Source of the DNA: Halothiobacillus sp045689735
Lineage (GTDB): Bacteria; Pseudomonadota; Gammaproteobacteria; Halothiobacillales; Halothiobacillaceae
Assembly: GCF_045689735.1 (NCBI RefSeq)
Contig: NZ_CP142685.1
Coordinates: 372,001 to 436,000 of the forward strand
Reading direction: 5' to 3'
DNA length: 64,000 nucleotides
Shown: positions 1-9,095 of the stretch, piece by piece
Layout of the letters: every line of letters starts with the position of its first letter
Position numbering within the stretch: the first letter of the stretch is position 1
Notes under the pieces: generated by a model
Databases searched by the model: none
The model's input: the letters and a program-made list of their open reading frames with translations, nothing else
Told to the model about the DNA's origin: nothing
Position numbers and translations under genes: made by a program

Positions 1-1437
1 TTGACGGACGATACGCGCACCCTGGCAGCGGATCGCCTGCTGCTACTCCGCCCTTCACCTCAGGCTGAGCAATATCTGGCGCAAGCACTGGCTCAACCCG
101 TGGCGGCGGTGATTGCCCCCTGGGGCATCGTTTCGGATGACCCGCGCGTGCTGCGGGTGGTGGATTGGGCGGGAACCTGGCAGCAGCTTGTATCGGTTCT
201 GCGCGGGCAGGCAATCGCGGCGATGACCCTGATCGGGGTGACCGGCACGAATGGCAAAACCAGCGTGACCCACTTCATCGCGCAACTGCTGCTCGGTAGC
301 GGAGCACCGCACACCGAGGTGATCGGGGTGATTGGCACGCTCGGCGCCGGTCGGTATACCGCCGGATCGGTCAGCTGGTCGCCAACCGCCAACACCACGC
401 CCGGCTTGCTGGAAACCTTGATCCTGTTGGCGGATTTTGCCGCACAAGGCGTGCGCTATGTCGCCATGGAGGTTTCCTCGCACGCGCTCGATCAGGATCG
501 GGTGGCGGGTTTGCCGATCCGGGTGGCGGTATTTACCAATTTGAGCCGCGACCATCTCGATTATCACCGCGACATGGATCGTTATCTCGCGGCCAAACTC
601 AAGCTGTTTTCCCGACCCGGTCTGATGGCCGCGATTAGTAATGTCGATGGCGACTGGATCGAGGCACTCTGCGATGCGATGCACCCCGATGCCGATTGCT
701 GGGTCTATGGCGCTGGAGCAGCCCAGGGGCGAGCGGCCGATTGTCATCACATTGCCCTTCGGCGTTTGAAGATCCTCCCGCAGGGTCTGTCGATGGCGGT
801 GGATACCCCGTTTGGCGCCGTGACCTTGGCCCCGCCGCTGTTGGGGCGATTCAATGCGGCGAATGTGCTGGCGGCATTCTCCGCCGTGCTGGCGTTGGGC
901 ATGCCCTTGCCTGCCGCCCAACGGGCTGTGGCGACACTGACACCGCCGCCGGGTCGCCTGCAGCAGATTGGTCTGCCGAATGGCGCGCGGGCGGTGGTTG
1001 ATTATGCCCATACGCCGGATGCGCTCGCGCAGGTGTTGCAGGCACTGGCGGCCCATCGATCCGCCGGGGCGAAAATCTATTGTGTGTTCGGTTGCGGCGG
1101 GGATCGGGATACGGGCAAGCGTCCGCAGATGGGCGCAGTGGCGGATCGTCTGGCCGATGGGGTGATTTTGACGAACGACAACCCGCGCAGTGAAGACCCC
1201 GCGTCCATCCTCGCGGCGATTGCCGAAGGCATGACCCGCCCGCCCGTGCTTTGCCCGGATCGGGCGGCGGCGATCTTCCAGGCGCTGACGGCGGCGGCAC
1301 CGGGCGACTGGGTGCTGATTGCGGGCAAAGGGCATGAAACCACCCAGATTCAACAGGATGTGGTCATTCCCTTTTCCGATGCTGCCGTGGTGGCTGATTG
1401 GGTTCGTGCCCAGCAGCGGGCGGGTGTGTCATGTTGA
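1..1437 (+). CDS. murE: UDP-N-acetylmuramyl-tripeptide synthetase MurE (5' truncated by window)
   Basis: Cytoplasmic Mur ligase adding meso-diaminopimelate to UDP-MurNAc-L-Ala-D-Glu in peptidoglycan synthesis. The ATP-binding motif GTNGKT lies at residues 82-87. It is followed by the ANTTPG substrate motif, EVSSHALDQ, the SRDHLDYH region with its carbamylated lysine segment, VDYAHTPDAL, and the DNPR motif at 393-396 that selects meso-DAP over lysine. MurE proteins usually have about 110 residues before GTNGKT. Here only 81 are visible, so the TTG at base 1 is not the true start and the gene begins upstream. The stop overlaps murF by 7 bases. Confidence 0.96.
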   Translation: MTDDTRTLAADRLLLLRPSPQAEQYLAQALAQPVAAVIAPWGIVSDDPRVLRVVDWAGTWQQLVSVLRGQAIAAMTLIGVTGTNGKTSVTHFIAQLLLGSGAPHTEVIGVIGTLGAGRYTAGSVSWSPTANTTPGLLETLILLADFAAQGVRYVAMEVSSHALDQDRVAGLPIRVAVFTNLSRDHLDYHRDMDRYLAAKLKLFSRPGLMAAISNVDGDWIEALCDAMHPDADCWVYGAGAAQGRAADCHHIALRRLKILPQGLSMAVDTPFGAVTLAPPLLGRFNAANVLAAFSAVLALGMPLPAAQRAVATLTPPPGRLQQIGLPNGARAVVDYAHTPDALAQVLQALAAHRSAGAKIYCVFGCGGDRDTGKRPQMGAVADRLADGVILTNDNPRSEDPASILAAIAEGMTRPPVLCPDRAAAIFQALTAAAPGDWVLIAGKGHETTQIQQDVVIPFSDAAVVADWVRAQQRAGVSC

Positions 1438-2825
1438 ACACCCCGTTCGCACAAATCGCCTCCTGGCTGCGTTGCCCCATGCCCGACGGGGTGCCCGCCG
1501 ATACGCGGGTGATGGGAGTCAGTACCGACACCCGCAGTTTGGCGCCCGGCAACCTGTTTTTTGCGCTGAAAGGCGCGCGGTTCGACGGGCACGATCATCT
1601 GGCCGCTGCCGCAGAGCGGGGCGCCGTGGCCGCAGTGGTGAGTCGGCCACAGCCTGCATTGGCCTTGCCGCAATTCGTGGTGCCGGACACTCTGCAGGCG
1701 CTGCAAATGCTGGCGCAGGCTTGGCGGCAGACTTGCCCGGCCACCGTGGTCGCGCTCACCGGCAGCGCCGGAAAAACGACCGTCAAGCAATTGCTCGCGG
1801 CGATGTTGCAAGCGGCGGGTCGCACGCTGGCGACGGACGGCAATCTCAACAACGACATCGGCGTCCCGCTGACCCTGCTGCGCATGGATGACGCGCACCG
1901 GTTCGCCGTCATCGAGATGGGGGCGAACCATGTGGGCGAAATCGCGCAACTCACCGCCCTGGTGCAGCCGAAAATTGGCCTGGTGACCATGGCGGGGCGC
2001 GCGCATATGGGCGAGTTTGGCTCGGCCGAGGCCATTGTCCGCGCCAAAGGCGAACTGTTCGCCGGTCTTGCGCCGGATGCAGCGGCGATCATGAATTTCG
2101 ACGATGCCGGGCTGGCTTACTGGCAGGCGCATTGCGACGCCGTGCAGGCTGGGTTTTCGTTGAACGGTCATCCGGCCGCGCGCTGGCAGGGGCGGTATGA
2201 CCCGGCGGCGCATCAGCTCGCCATCGCGGAAGCTGGTACGCCGTTGTTTGCCGCGCTGCCGATCCCCTTGCCCGGCGCGCATAACGCCCTGAACCTGCTC
2301 GCTGCGGTGGCCGTTGCCCGAACGGCGGGCTTGTCTGCAGCGGTGATTGCCGAGGGCTTGGCCGGTTTCGTGCCCCCCGCCGGACGGATGGCGGAACGGC
2401 GATTGCCGCAGGGGCTGACACTGCTTGATGACAGCTACAACGCCAATCCCGAGTCCATGCGCGCCGCGTTGCAGGAGCTGGCGCGCCGACCGGGGCGCCG
2501 GGTGGCCGTGCTGGGCGATATGGGTGAACTCGGCGTTTACAGCGCGGCGGAGCATACCGCGCTGGGCGCGTTTGCTGCGGCACTGCCGCTGGATGCGTTG
2601 ATTGCCTTGGGCGATGACATGCGCGCCACCGTCGCTGCCTTCAATGCCGTTCGCCGGGGCGCCGCTGCGGTGGAGAGCGTTGAAGCGGCGGTGTCGGCGG
2701 TTCAACCCTGGCTGGCAGATCAGTCCAGCCCGCTGACAGTTTTATTCAAAGGATCCCGATTCATGCGAATCGAACGCGTGCTGGCCGCGCTCGCGCCCAC
2801 CGCCGAAACCGGGGAAGGGCATTGA
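1431..2825 (+). CDS. murF: UDP-MurNAc-tripeptide:D-Ala-D-Ala ligase MurF
   Basis: Adds D-Ala-D-Ala to complete the UDP-MurNAc-pentapeptide in the cytoplasm. The N-terminal domain has the STDTRSLAPGNLFFALKG stretch. The ATP loop is GSAGKTTVKQ, followed by NLNNDIGVPLTLL, EMGANHVGEI and LDDSYNANPESM, all typical of MurF. The reading frame is open from 1398. The ATG at 1431 is preferred because the next residues (MLNTPFAQIASWL) match the family start, and it overlaps the murE stop by 7 bases as expected in this operon. The 464-residue length is normal. One base separates it from mraY. Confidence 0.97.
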   Translation: MLNTPFAQIASWLRCPMPDGVPADTRVMGVSTDTRSLAPGNLFFALKGARFDGHDHLAAAAERGAVAAVVSRPQPALALPQFVVPDTLQALQMLAQAWRQTCPATVVALTGSAGKTTVKQLLAAMLQAAGRTLATDGNLNNDIGVPLTLLRMDDAHRFAVIEMGANHVGEIAQLTALVQPKIGLVTMAGRAHMGEFGSAEAIVRAKGELFAGLAPDAAAIMNFDDAGLAYWQAHCDAVQAGFSLNGHPAARWQGRYDPAAHQLAIAEAGTPLFAALPIPLPGAHNALNLLAAVAVARTAGLSAAVIAEGLAGFVPPAGRMAERRLPQGLTLLDDSYNANPESMRAALQELARRPGRRVAVLGDMGELGVYSAAEHTALGAFAAALPLDALIALGDDMRATVAAFNAVRRGAAAVESVEAAVSAVQPWLADQSSPLTVLFKGSRFMRIERVLAALAPTAETGEGH

Positions 2826-2826
2826 G

Positions 2827-3909
2827 ATGCTGCTGATTTTGTTTGAGTGGCTGGAAAAATATTACAGCGCGTTTGGCGTGTTCCGTTACCTCACCCTGCG
2901 CGCGATGCTGGGTGTGATGACCGCCTTGCTGGTGGCGTTGTGGGTAGGCCCCGGCATGATCCGGCTGCTGCAGGCGTTCAAAGCTGGGCAGCCGATCCGT
3001 TCGGATGGGCCGCAATCGCATCTGAGCAAGGCCGGCACGCCCACGATGGGCGGCGCGCTCATTCTGGTGGCGATTGCTGTGGCGATGCTGCTGTGGGGTG
3101 ACCTCGGTAATCGCTATGTCTGGATTGCGCTGCTAACAACCTTCGGCTTTGGGTTGATCGGCTTTGCGGACGACTACTTGAAACTGTCCAAACGCAATAG
3201 CCGGGGATTGGCGTCGCGCTACAAGTATTTTTGGCAGTCGCTGATCGCCTTGGTGGTGGCGGTGGTGCTGTTCTCGATCGCCAAAACCCCGCAGGAAACC
3301 GGATTGATCCTGCCGCTGTTCAAAGATGTGCTGATCCCGCTGGGCTTTGGGTACATCCTGCTCACCTATTTCGTGATCGTCGGCAGCTCGAATGCCGTCA
3401 ACCTGACCGATGGCCTGGACGGTCTCGCCATCATGCCCACCGTGCTGGTGGCCGGGGGGCTCGCCGTGTTCGCCTATGTGACCGGCAATGCCAAATTTGC
3501 GCTGTATCTCGGGATTCCCTATGTGCCTGGCGTGGGGGAGCTCGCGGTGTTCTGTTCGGCCATCGTGGGTGCCGGGCTCGGATTTTTGTGGTTCAACAGT
3601 TATCCGGCGCAAGTGTTCATGGGTGATGTCGGGGCGCTGGCGCTCGGTGCCGCCTTAGGGGTCGTCGCGGTGATGGTGCGGCAGGAAATCGTGCTGTTCA
3701 TCATGGGCGGGATCTTCGTGCTGGAAACGGTATCGGTCATTTTGCAGGTGGCTTCGTTCAAACTCACCGGCAAGCGGATTTTCCGCATGGCGCCGATTCA
3801 CCATCATTTTGAGCTCAAAGGCTGGCCGGAGCCCAAGGTGATCGTCCGATTTTGGATCATCACCGTGATTCTGGTGCTGATCGGCCTCGCTACGCTGAAG
3901 GTGCGTTGA
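2827..3909 (+). CDS. mraY: Phospho-N-acetylmuramoyl-pentapeptide transferase MraY
   Basis: Integral inner-membrane enzyme that transfers phospho-MurNAc-pentapeptide to undecaprenyl phosphate, forming lipid I. The 360 residues are strongly hydrophobic with about ten membrane spans. Hallmarks are the HLSKAGTPTMGG segment, the Mg-binding GFADDYLKL, the NLTDGLDGLA motif, GDVGALALG, and the MAPIHHHFELKGW histidine motif near the C-terminus. Length is canonical. The stop codon shares one base with the murD start (TGATG), implying translational coupling. Confidence 0.98.
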   Translation: MLLILFEWLEKYYSAFGVFRYLTLRAMLGVMTALLVALWVGPGMIRLLQAFKAGQPIRSDGPQSHLSKAGTPTMGGALILVAIAVAMLLWGDLGNRYVWIALLTTFGFGLIGFADDYLKLSKRNSRGLASRYKYFWQSLIALVVAVVLFSIAKTPQETGLILPLFKDVLIPLGFGYILLTYFVIVGSSNAVNLTDGLDGLAIMPTVLVAGGLAVFAYVTGNAKFALYLGIPYVPGVGELAVFCSAIVGAGLGFLWFNSYPAQVFMGDVGALALGAALGVVAVMVRQEIVLFIMGGIFVLETVSVILQVASFKLTGKRIFRMAPIHHHFELKGWPEPKVIVRFWIITVILVLIGLATLKVR

Positions 3910-5282
3910 TGAACGGCCAGGCACTCATTTTCGGCATGGGGCAGAGCGGGCAGTCCGTGGCGCGGTATTTCACGCGCATTGGGCGACCGTTCCGCGCCGC
4001 CGATACCCGCCGGGATGAAGGGCTTGCCCAGCGCTGGCGGACGGCGTTTCCCGGGGTGGAGATCGCGCTTGGGGATTGCCCGGCCAGCCTGCTCGATGGC
4101 GTGGACGAGCTCATCGTCAGCCCTGGGCTCGCCATGACTGAACCCTTGATCCAGACGGCTCAGGCGCGCGGCATTCCAGTCGTCGGCGATATGGCGCTCG
4201 CCCTGCGCGACAATCAACGCCCGGTGGTGATGATCACCGGTTCCAACGGCAAGAGCACGGTGACGGCGTTGGTCGGGGCGTTGCTGCAATCGCTCGGGAT
4301 TCGGGCGGGGGTTGGCGGGAATTTCGGCACTCCGGCGCTTGATCTGTTGCTCGATGCGCCCGAAATCCTGGTGCTTGAAGTATCGAGTTTCCAACTGGAG
4401 ACGATGCAGCTGGCGGACTATGCGCCCACGGCGGCGACAGTCCTGAATGTCAGCCAGGATCATCTCGACCGGCATGGCACGATGGCGGTGTATGCCGGGT
4501 TGAAAGCGCGGGTGCTGCGCCACGCGGCCACGGCCGTCATCAATGCGGACGATCCCTGGGTTGCCGCAATGCCCAGCGCGGCGGGGGCTCGGCGGGTCGC
4601 ATTCACGCTCGGGGCGCCCGCCCAGCCGGTGGACTTTGGGCGAATCTTCACCCAGGGCGGCTGGTGGCTGGCGCAAGGGGCGCAGCCGATTCTGCCGGTC
4701 GATGCCCTCGGAATTCACGGCAGTCACAATCAGGCGAATGCGCTCGCGGCACTGGCCTTGGTGCAGGGCGTCTTGCCGTCCGTTGCGCTGGATGATCCCC
4801 GGCTGATCGAGACCCTGCGGCGCTTTTCGGGCCTGCCGCACCGCGCACAGACCGTCGGCGTCGTGGGGGGCGTGCAATTCATCGACGACTCCAAGGCCAC
4901 CAATGTGGGGGCAGCAGTTGCTGCGATCCGGGGCATCGAGGCGCCATTGGTGCTGATCGCGGGCGGGCAGGGCAAGGGACAGGATTTCACGCCGCTGGCG
5001 GAAGCGCTGCGGGAACGGGCGGTCGCGGCGGTATTGCTGGGGCAGGATCAGGCCGCCGTGGCGGCGGCATTGACGCGCGTGCTCGGCGAAGGATTCACGC
5101 AGATCCGCGTGCAGACCCTGTCGGCGGCGGTGGCCGCGGCAGCGCAGTGGGCACCCGCCGGGGGCGTCGTCTTACTGGCGCCGGCCTGTGCCAGTCTGGA
5201 TATGTTCGCCAATTATCAGGATCGCGGCCGGCAATTTGCCCAGGCGGTGGCGGCGCTGACTGCGCGGGAGGCCACGGCATGA
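3909..5282 (+). CDS. murD: UDP-N-acetylmuramoylalanine--D-glutamate ligase MurD
   Basis: Cytoplasmic ligase adding D-glutamate to UDP-MurNAc-L-Ala. The 457-residue product has the glycine-rich N-terminal nucleotide domain (IFGMGQSGQSVARY), the ATP loop TGSNGKSTV, EVSSFQLE, DDSKATN and GGQGKG, and ends with the LAPACASLDMFANYQDRG motif specific to MurD. The frame opens upstream at 3852. The ATG at 3909 is chosen because it overlaps the mraY stop by one base and starts the Rossmann-like strand at the expected distance. It overlaps ftsW by 4 bases (ATGA). Confidence 0.97.
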   Translation: MNGQALIFGMGQSGQSVARYFTRIGRPFRAADTRRDEGLAQRWRTAFPGVEIALGDCPASLLDGVDELIVSPGLAMTEPLIQTAQARGIPVVGDMALALRDNQRPVVMITGSNGKSTVTALVGALLQSLGIRAGVGGNFGTPALDLLLDAPEILVLEVSSFQLETMQLADYAPTAATVLNVSQDHLDRHGTMAVYAGLKARVLRHAATAVINADDPWVAAMPSAAGARRVAFTLGAPAQPVDFGRIFTQGGWWLAQGAQPILPVDALGIHGSHNQANALAALALVQGVLPSVALDDPRLIETLRRFSGLPHRAQTVGVVGGVQFIDDSKATNVGAAVAAIRGIEAPLVLIAGGQGKGQDFTPLAEALRERAVAAVLLGQDQAAVAAALTRVLGEGFTQIRVQTLSAAVAAAAQWAPAGGVVLLAPACASLDMFANYQDRGRQFAQAVAALTAREATA

Positions 5283-6517
5283 ACGCGATGCTCGCCAAAC
5301 TCCTCCCCTGGCTCGCGCGCGGCAATGCCGTGTCGGCGCGCGAAGAACGGGGCATCCTGATTGATCCCGTTCTGCTGCTGGCCGCCGCCACCCTGTTGGC
5401 CTGGGGCTTGGTGATGGTGACCTCGGCTTCGATGGAACTGGGCGAGCAGTTTGGCAATCCGTTTCACTTCGTGATTCGGCAGGGATTTGCGGTCGTGGTA
5501 GGGCTGCTCGTCGCCGGGGTGATCGTGCTGCGGGTGCCGATTGCTTTTTGGGTCGAGTACAAAGCGGCGATTCTAATTGCCTCGGTGCTGCTTCTGCTGG
5601 TGGTGATGTTGCCGGGCGTAGGGCGTGAAGTGAATGGCGCCAGCCGTTGGATTCCGCTTGGGCCGGTGAATATTCAGGTTTCGGAGTTTTCTCGCCTTGG
5701 GGTGATCATCTGGATGGCGGGTTATATCGCCACCCACACCATCAAGCTGCAAAACCGGATCAGCGGGATTGCCGGCCCGGTCATGGTGATTGGCGTGGTC
5801 AGCATCCTGCTGCTGCTGCAACCGGATTTCGGCACCACGGCGGTGCTGGATACGACGCTGTTCGCGATGGCCTGGCTCGCGCGGGCGCAGTGGCAGACGA
5901 TGGTCGGCTCGGTGTCCCTGCTCGGGATCATGGGCTTTTTCGTGGTGATCTCCGAGCAATACCGGATCGAGCGCCTGATGTCGTTTTCCAACCCCTTTGC
6001 CGATCCTTTCGGGCATGGCTACCAGCTGGCCAATGCGTTGATCGCGATCGGCACGGGCGGCGTTTTTGGCCGGGGGTTGGGGGAAAGCATTCAGAAACTG
6101 TCGTATCTGCCCGAGGCGCATACCGACTTTATTTTCGCGGTGCTGGCCGAGGAACTGGGACTCGTCGGGGTGATGGCTTTGATGGCCTTGTATGCCGTCA
6201 TCGTCTGGCGCGGTTTTGCGATTGCGAACATGGCATGGCGGGAAAACCAGATTGCTGGCGCGGCGCTGGCCTGGGGGATCAGCGTCTGGTTTGGCATGCA
6301 AACGCTGATCAACATGGGCGTGAACATGGGCTTGCTGCCCACCAAAGGATTGACCCTGCCGCTGATGAGTTACGGCGGCTCGGCCATCATCGTGGCGCTG
6401 ATGTCGCTGGGGCTGCTGTTTCGCGTGCATCACGAAGCGGCCTCCGTCATCGCGTTGCGTGAAGCGCAGCAGGCGCGGCAAGGATTGGCCTCGGCAACCA
6501 CAGGACACGGGCTATGA
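5279..6517 (+). CDS. ftsW: Peptidoglycan glycosyltransferase FtsW (SEDS family)
   Basis: Polytopic SEDS protein that polymerises glycan strands at the division septum together with its cognate class B PBP. The 412 residues contain about ten hydrophobic spans, the QPDFGTTAVL segment, the GHGYQLANALIAIGTGG stretch, GESIQKLSYLPEAHTDFIF, and the C-terminal LPLMSYGGSAI signature. The frame is open from 5147. The ATG at 5279 is chosen because it sits in the ATGA overlap with murD and precedes the normal cytoplasmic N-terminus. The gene ends in another ATGA overlap, with murG. RodA would be the alternative, but the gene position argues for FtsW. Confidence 0.96.
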   Translation: MNAMLAKLLPWLARGNAVSAREERGILIDPVLLLAAATLLAWGLVMVTSASMELGEQFGNPFHFVIRQGFAVVVGLLVAGVIVLRVPIAFWVEYKAAILIASVLLLLVVMLPGVGREVNGASRWIPLGPVNIQVSEFSRLGVIIWMAGYIATHTIKLQNRISGIAGPVMVIGVVSILLLLQPDFGTTAVLDTTLFAMAWLARAQWQTMVGSVSLLGIMGFFVVISEQYRIERLMSFSNPFADPFGHGYQLANALIAIGTGGVFGRGLGESIQKLSYLPEAHTDFIFAVLAEELGLVGVMALMALYAVIVWRGFAIANMAWRENQIAGAALAWGISVWFGMQTLINMGVNMGLLPTKGLTLPLMSYGGSAIIVALMSLGLLFRVHHEAASVIALREAQQARQGLASATTGHGL

Positions 6518-7638
6518 CGACCAACGCACAGGATCGGGTGATTTATCTGCTGGCGGGCGGCACCGGCGGGCATGTCGTGCCCGCGTTGACCGTGGCCAAG
6601 GCATTGGCGGAACGGGGGTTTACGATCCGCTGGCTGGGTACGGCCGCTGGAATCGAAGCCAAACTCGTGCCCGCCGCAGGTTTCGCCCTGGATTGGCTGG
6701 ATATCGGCGGGCTGCGGGGTAAATCTGTGGGGCAACGCCTGGTGATGCCGCTGCGTTTGCTGCGGGCGGCCTGGGTGGTTCGCCGGCTGTTTCTGCGCCA
6801 TCGACCGGTGTTGGTGATCGGTATGGGCGGGTATGCGGCTGGCCCGGGCGGACTCATGGCGCGCTGGCTCGGCATCCCGCTGATCATTCACGAGCAGAAT
6901 GCGATTGCTGGCTGGACCAACCGCTGGCTTGCGCCCTGGGCACGGCAAACTCTGGCGGCTTATGTCGGCGCTTTCGCCAAGACGCCGCCGCATTTGACGG
7001 TGGTAGGGAATCCGGTGCGACCGGAAATTACGCAGATCCCGCCCCCGGATCAGCGCGGGCTGGCGCGGCGCGGCGCAACGCGCGTGCTGGTGCTGGGCGG
7101 AAGCCTCGGCGCGCAGGCCATCAACGAACAGGTTCCGGTGGCGCTGGCGCGCATCGCGGCCGAGCATCCCCTCGATATCCGGCATCAAACCGGCGTGAAG
7201 CACCTTTCTACCACGCAAGCCGTGTATGACCGCCTGCGCTGGTCGCCCGCCAGCTCGGTGCAGGTGCAGGATTTCATCGGGGACATGGCCGAAGCCTATG
7301 CCTGGGCAGATTTCGTGATTGCGCGGGCGGGCGCCTTGACGGTCGCAGAGATCGCTGTTGCGGGCGTCGGCGCCCTGTTCATCCCCTTCCCGCATGCGGT
7401 GGACGACCATCAGACAAAAAATGCCCAACCGCTGGTGCAGGCCGGGGCGGCGGTCTTGGTGCCACAGGCGCAGATGACAGTCGAGTCACTTTTCGCCCAG
7501 CTTTCGCCCCTGCTCAAAGACGAGGATCGCCTGCGGGAGATGGCTCGCGCTGCCCGGCAACAGGCGCTGCCCAAGGCAACGGAAACCGTGGTGCGGATTT
7601 GCCTTGAGACCCTGAATGCAACGGAGGTTCAGGCATGA
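6514..7638 (+). CDS. murG: UDP-GlcNAc:lipid I N-acetylglucosaminyltransferase MurG
   Basis: Peripheral inner-membrane GT28 glycosyltransferase converting lipid I to lipid II. N-terminal glycine loop AGGTGGHVVPAL, then GMGGYAAGPGG and IHEQNAIAGWTNR. The C-terminal donor domain has GGSLGAQAIN, followed by the ARAGALTVAE and PFPHAVDDHQTKNA motifs that bind UDP-GlcNAc. Length 374 residues, slightly above the family's 355-360. Coupled to ftsW upstream and murC downstream by 4-base ATGA overlaps. Confidence 0.97.
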   Translation: MTTNAQDRVIYLLAGGTGGHVVPALTVAKALAERGFTIRWLGTAAGIEAKLVPAAGFALDWLDIGGLRGKSVGQRLVMPLRLLRAAWVVRRLFLRHRPVLVIGMGGYAAGPGGLMARWLGIPLIIHEQNAIAGWTNRWLAPWARQTLAAYVGAFAKTPPHLTVVGNPVRPEITQIPPPDQRGLARRGATRVLVLGGSLGAQAINEQVPVALARIAAEHPLDIRHQTGVKHLSTTQAVYDRLRWSPASSVQVQDFIGDMAEAYAWADFVIARAGALTVAEIAVAGVGALFIPFPHAVDDHQTKNAQPLVQAGAAVLVPQAQMTVESLFAQLSPLLKDEDRLREMARAARQQALPKATETVVRICLETLNATEVQA

Positions 7639-9095
7639 TTACCCCGGTACAGACCCCGCGTCCCGTGGTCGATATCCGCATGCGCAAGCTCAACCAGGTG
7701 CACTTCGTGGGCATTGGCGGGGCGGGCATGAGCGGCATTGCCGAAGTGCTGAAAACGCTCGGCTTCATCGTGACGGGCTCGGATATGGCCGATTCGGCGG
7801 CAGTGCAGCGCCTGCGTGGCTTGGGCATTCCCGTCACGATCGGCCATGAGGCGGCCACGGTCGCGGCGGCGGATGTGCTGGTCATTTCCACCGCCGTCCA
7901 GCCGGATAATCCCGAGCTCGTGGCCGCGCGTGAACGGAGGTTGCCGATCGTTCGCCGTGCCGAAATGCTCGCGGAACTGATGCGCTTCCGGATTGGTCTG
8001 GCGGTGGCGGGCACCCACGGTAAAACCACCACGACTTCGCTGCTGGCGGCGATTCTGGCCGAAGCGGGGCTCGATCCGACCTTCGTGATCGGCGGCAAAC
8101 TGCTTTCCTGCGCGGCCAATGCGCGGCTCGGTCGTGGGGAATATCTCGTGGCCGAGGCCGATGAATCCGATGCCTCGTTCCTGCACCTGCAGCCGCATGT
8201 GGCGATTGTCACCAATATCGATGCCGATCATCTGGAGACCTATCAAGGGGATTTTGGTCGGCTGGTCGATCATTTCGTCGAGTTCCTGCACAACCTGCCG
8301 TTCTATGGCCTCGCCGTCCTGTGTGCGGACGACCCGGTCGCGGCGGGCATCGCCCCGCGCGTCGGACGGCAGGTATTGACTTACGGCATCGAGCAACCGG
8401 CGGATGTCCGGGCAAGCGAAGTGATTGCCGACGGCTTTAGCAGTCGGTTCCGGGTCAGCCTGCCGACGGGCGACACTTTCGACTGCGCCATCGCCATGCC
8501 GGGGCAACACAATGTCCTCAACGCGCTGGCGGCCATCACCGTCGCGCAGGATTTGGGCGTGCCGGTGGCGGCGATTCGTCGGGCGCTGGCCGAATTTTCC
8601 GGTGTTGGCCGTCGGCTGGAGCGGCGGGGCAGTGTGACGATCGCGGGGCGGCCGGTCGCGCTGGTGGATGACTATGGCCATCACCCACGGGAACTCGCCG
8701 CAACCCTGCAGGCGGTGCGTGCGGCGTGGCCGTCACACCGGCTGTGGGTGGTGTTCCAGCCGCATCGGTTTACCCGCACCCGGGATTTGTTCGAGGATTT
8801 CGTGCGCGTGTTGTCTGCGGTCGAGCACCTGGTGTTGCTGGATGTCTATCCGGCAGGTGAGACCCCCATCGCGGGCGCAGATGGCCGCAGTCTCGCGCGG
8901 GCGATTCGTCAACGCGGCCAGACCGAGCCGGTCTTCGCGGCGACGCCGACTGAGGTGTTGAGCTTGCTGCCGGATCTGATTGCGAACGCGCCGGATGATC
9001 GACCCGATCTGGTTCTGACGCTGGGCGCGGGCAATGTCGGCAGCCTGCCGGCGGAACTGCTGGCACGCCATGGGGCACAGGAGGCTCGGTCATGA
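7635..9095 (+). CDS. murC: UDP-N-acetylmuramate--L-alanine ligase MurC
   Basis: Cytoplasmic ligase adding the first amino acid, L-alanine, to UDP-MurNAc. Motifs: VHFVGIGGAGMSGIAEVL at about residues 22-39, the ATP loop AGTHGKTTTTSL, EADESDASFL, NIDADHLETY, DDYGHHPREL and PHRFTRTRDLF. The ATG at 7635 overlaps the murG stop (ATGA). An in-frame ATG 15 codons later, just before the first conserved strand, is a possible alternative start. In many relatives murB lies between murC and ddl; here ddl follows directly. Confidence 0.97.
   Translation: MITPVQTPRPVVDIRMRKLNQVHFVGIGGAGMSGIAEVLKTLGFIVTGSDMADSAAVQRLRGLGIPVTIGHEAATVAAADVLVISTAVQPDNPELVAARERRLPIVRRAEMLAELMRFRIGLAVAGTHGKTTTTSLLAAILAEAGLDPTFVIGGKLLSCAANARLGRGEYLVAEADESDASFLHLQPHVAIVTNIDADHLETYQGDFGRLVDHFVEFLHNLPFYGLAVLCADDPVAAGIAPRVGRQVLTYGIEQPADVRASEVIADGFSSRFRVSLPTGDTFDCAIAMPGQHNVLNALAAITVAQDLGVPVAAIRRALAEFSGVGRRLERRGSVTIAGRPVALVDDYGHHPRELAATLQAVRAAWPSHRLWVVFQPHRFTRTRDLFEDFVRVLSAVEHLVLLDVYPAGETPIAGADGRSLARAIRQRGQTEPVFAATPTEVLSLLPDLIANAPDDRPDLVLTLGAGNVGSLPAELLARHGAQEARS

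Noticed and set aside
55..1353. 432-codon open frame antisense to murE
   Set aside because: Arginine/histidine/glutamine-rich shadow of a GC-rich gene; no family features and no ribosome binding site.
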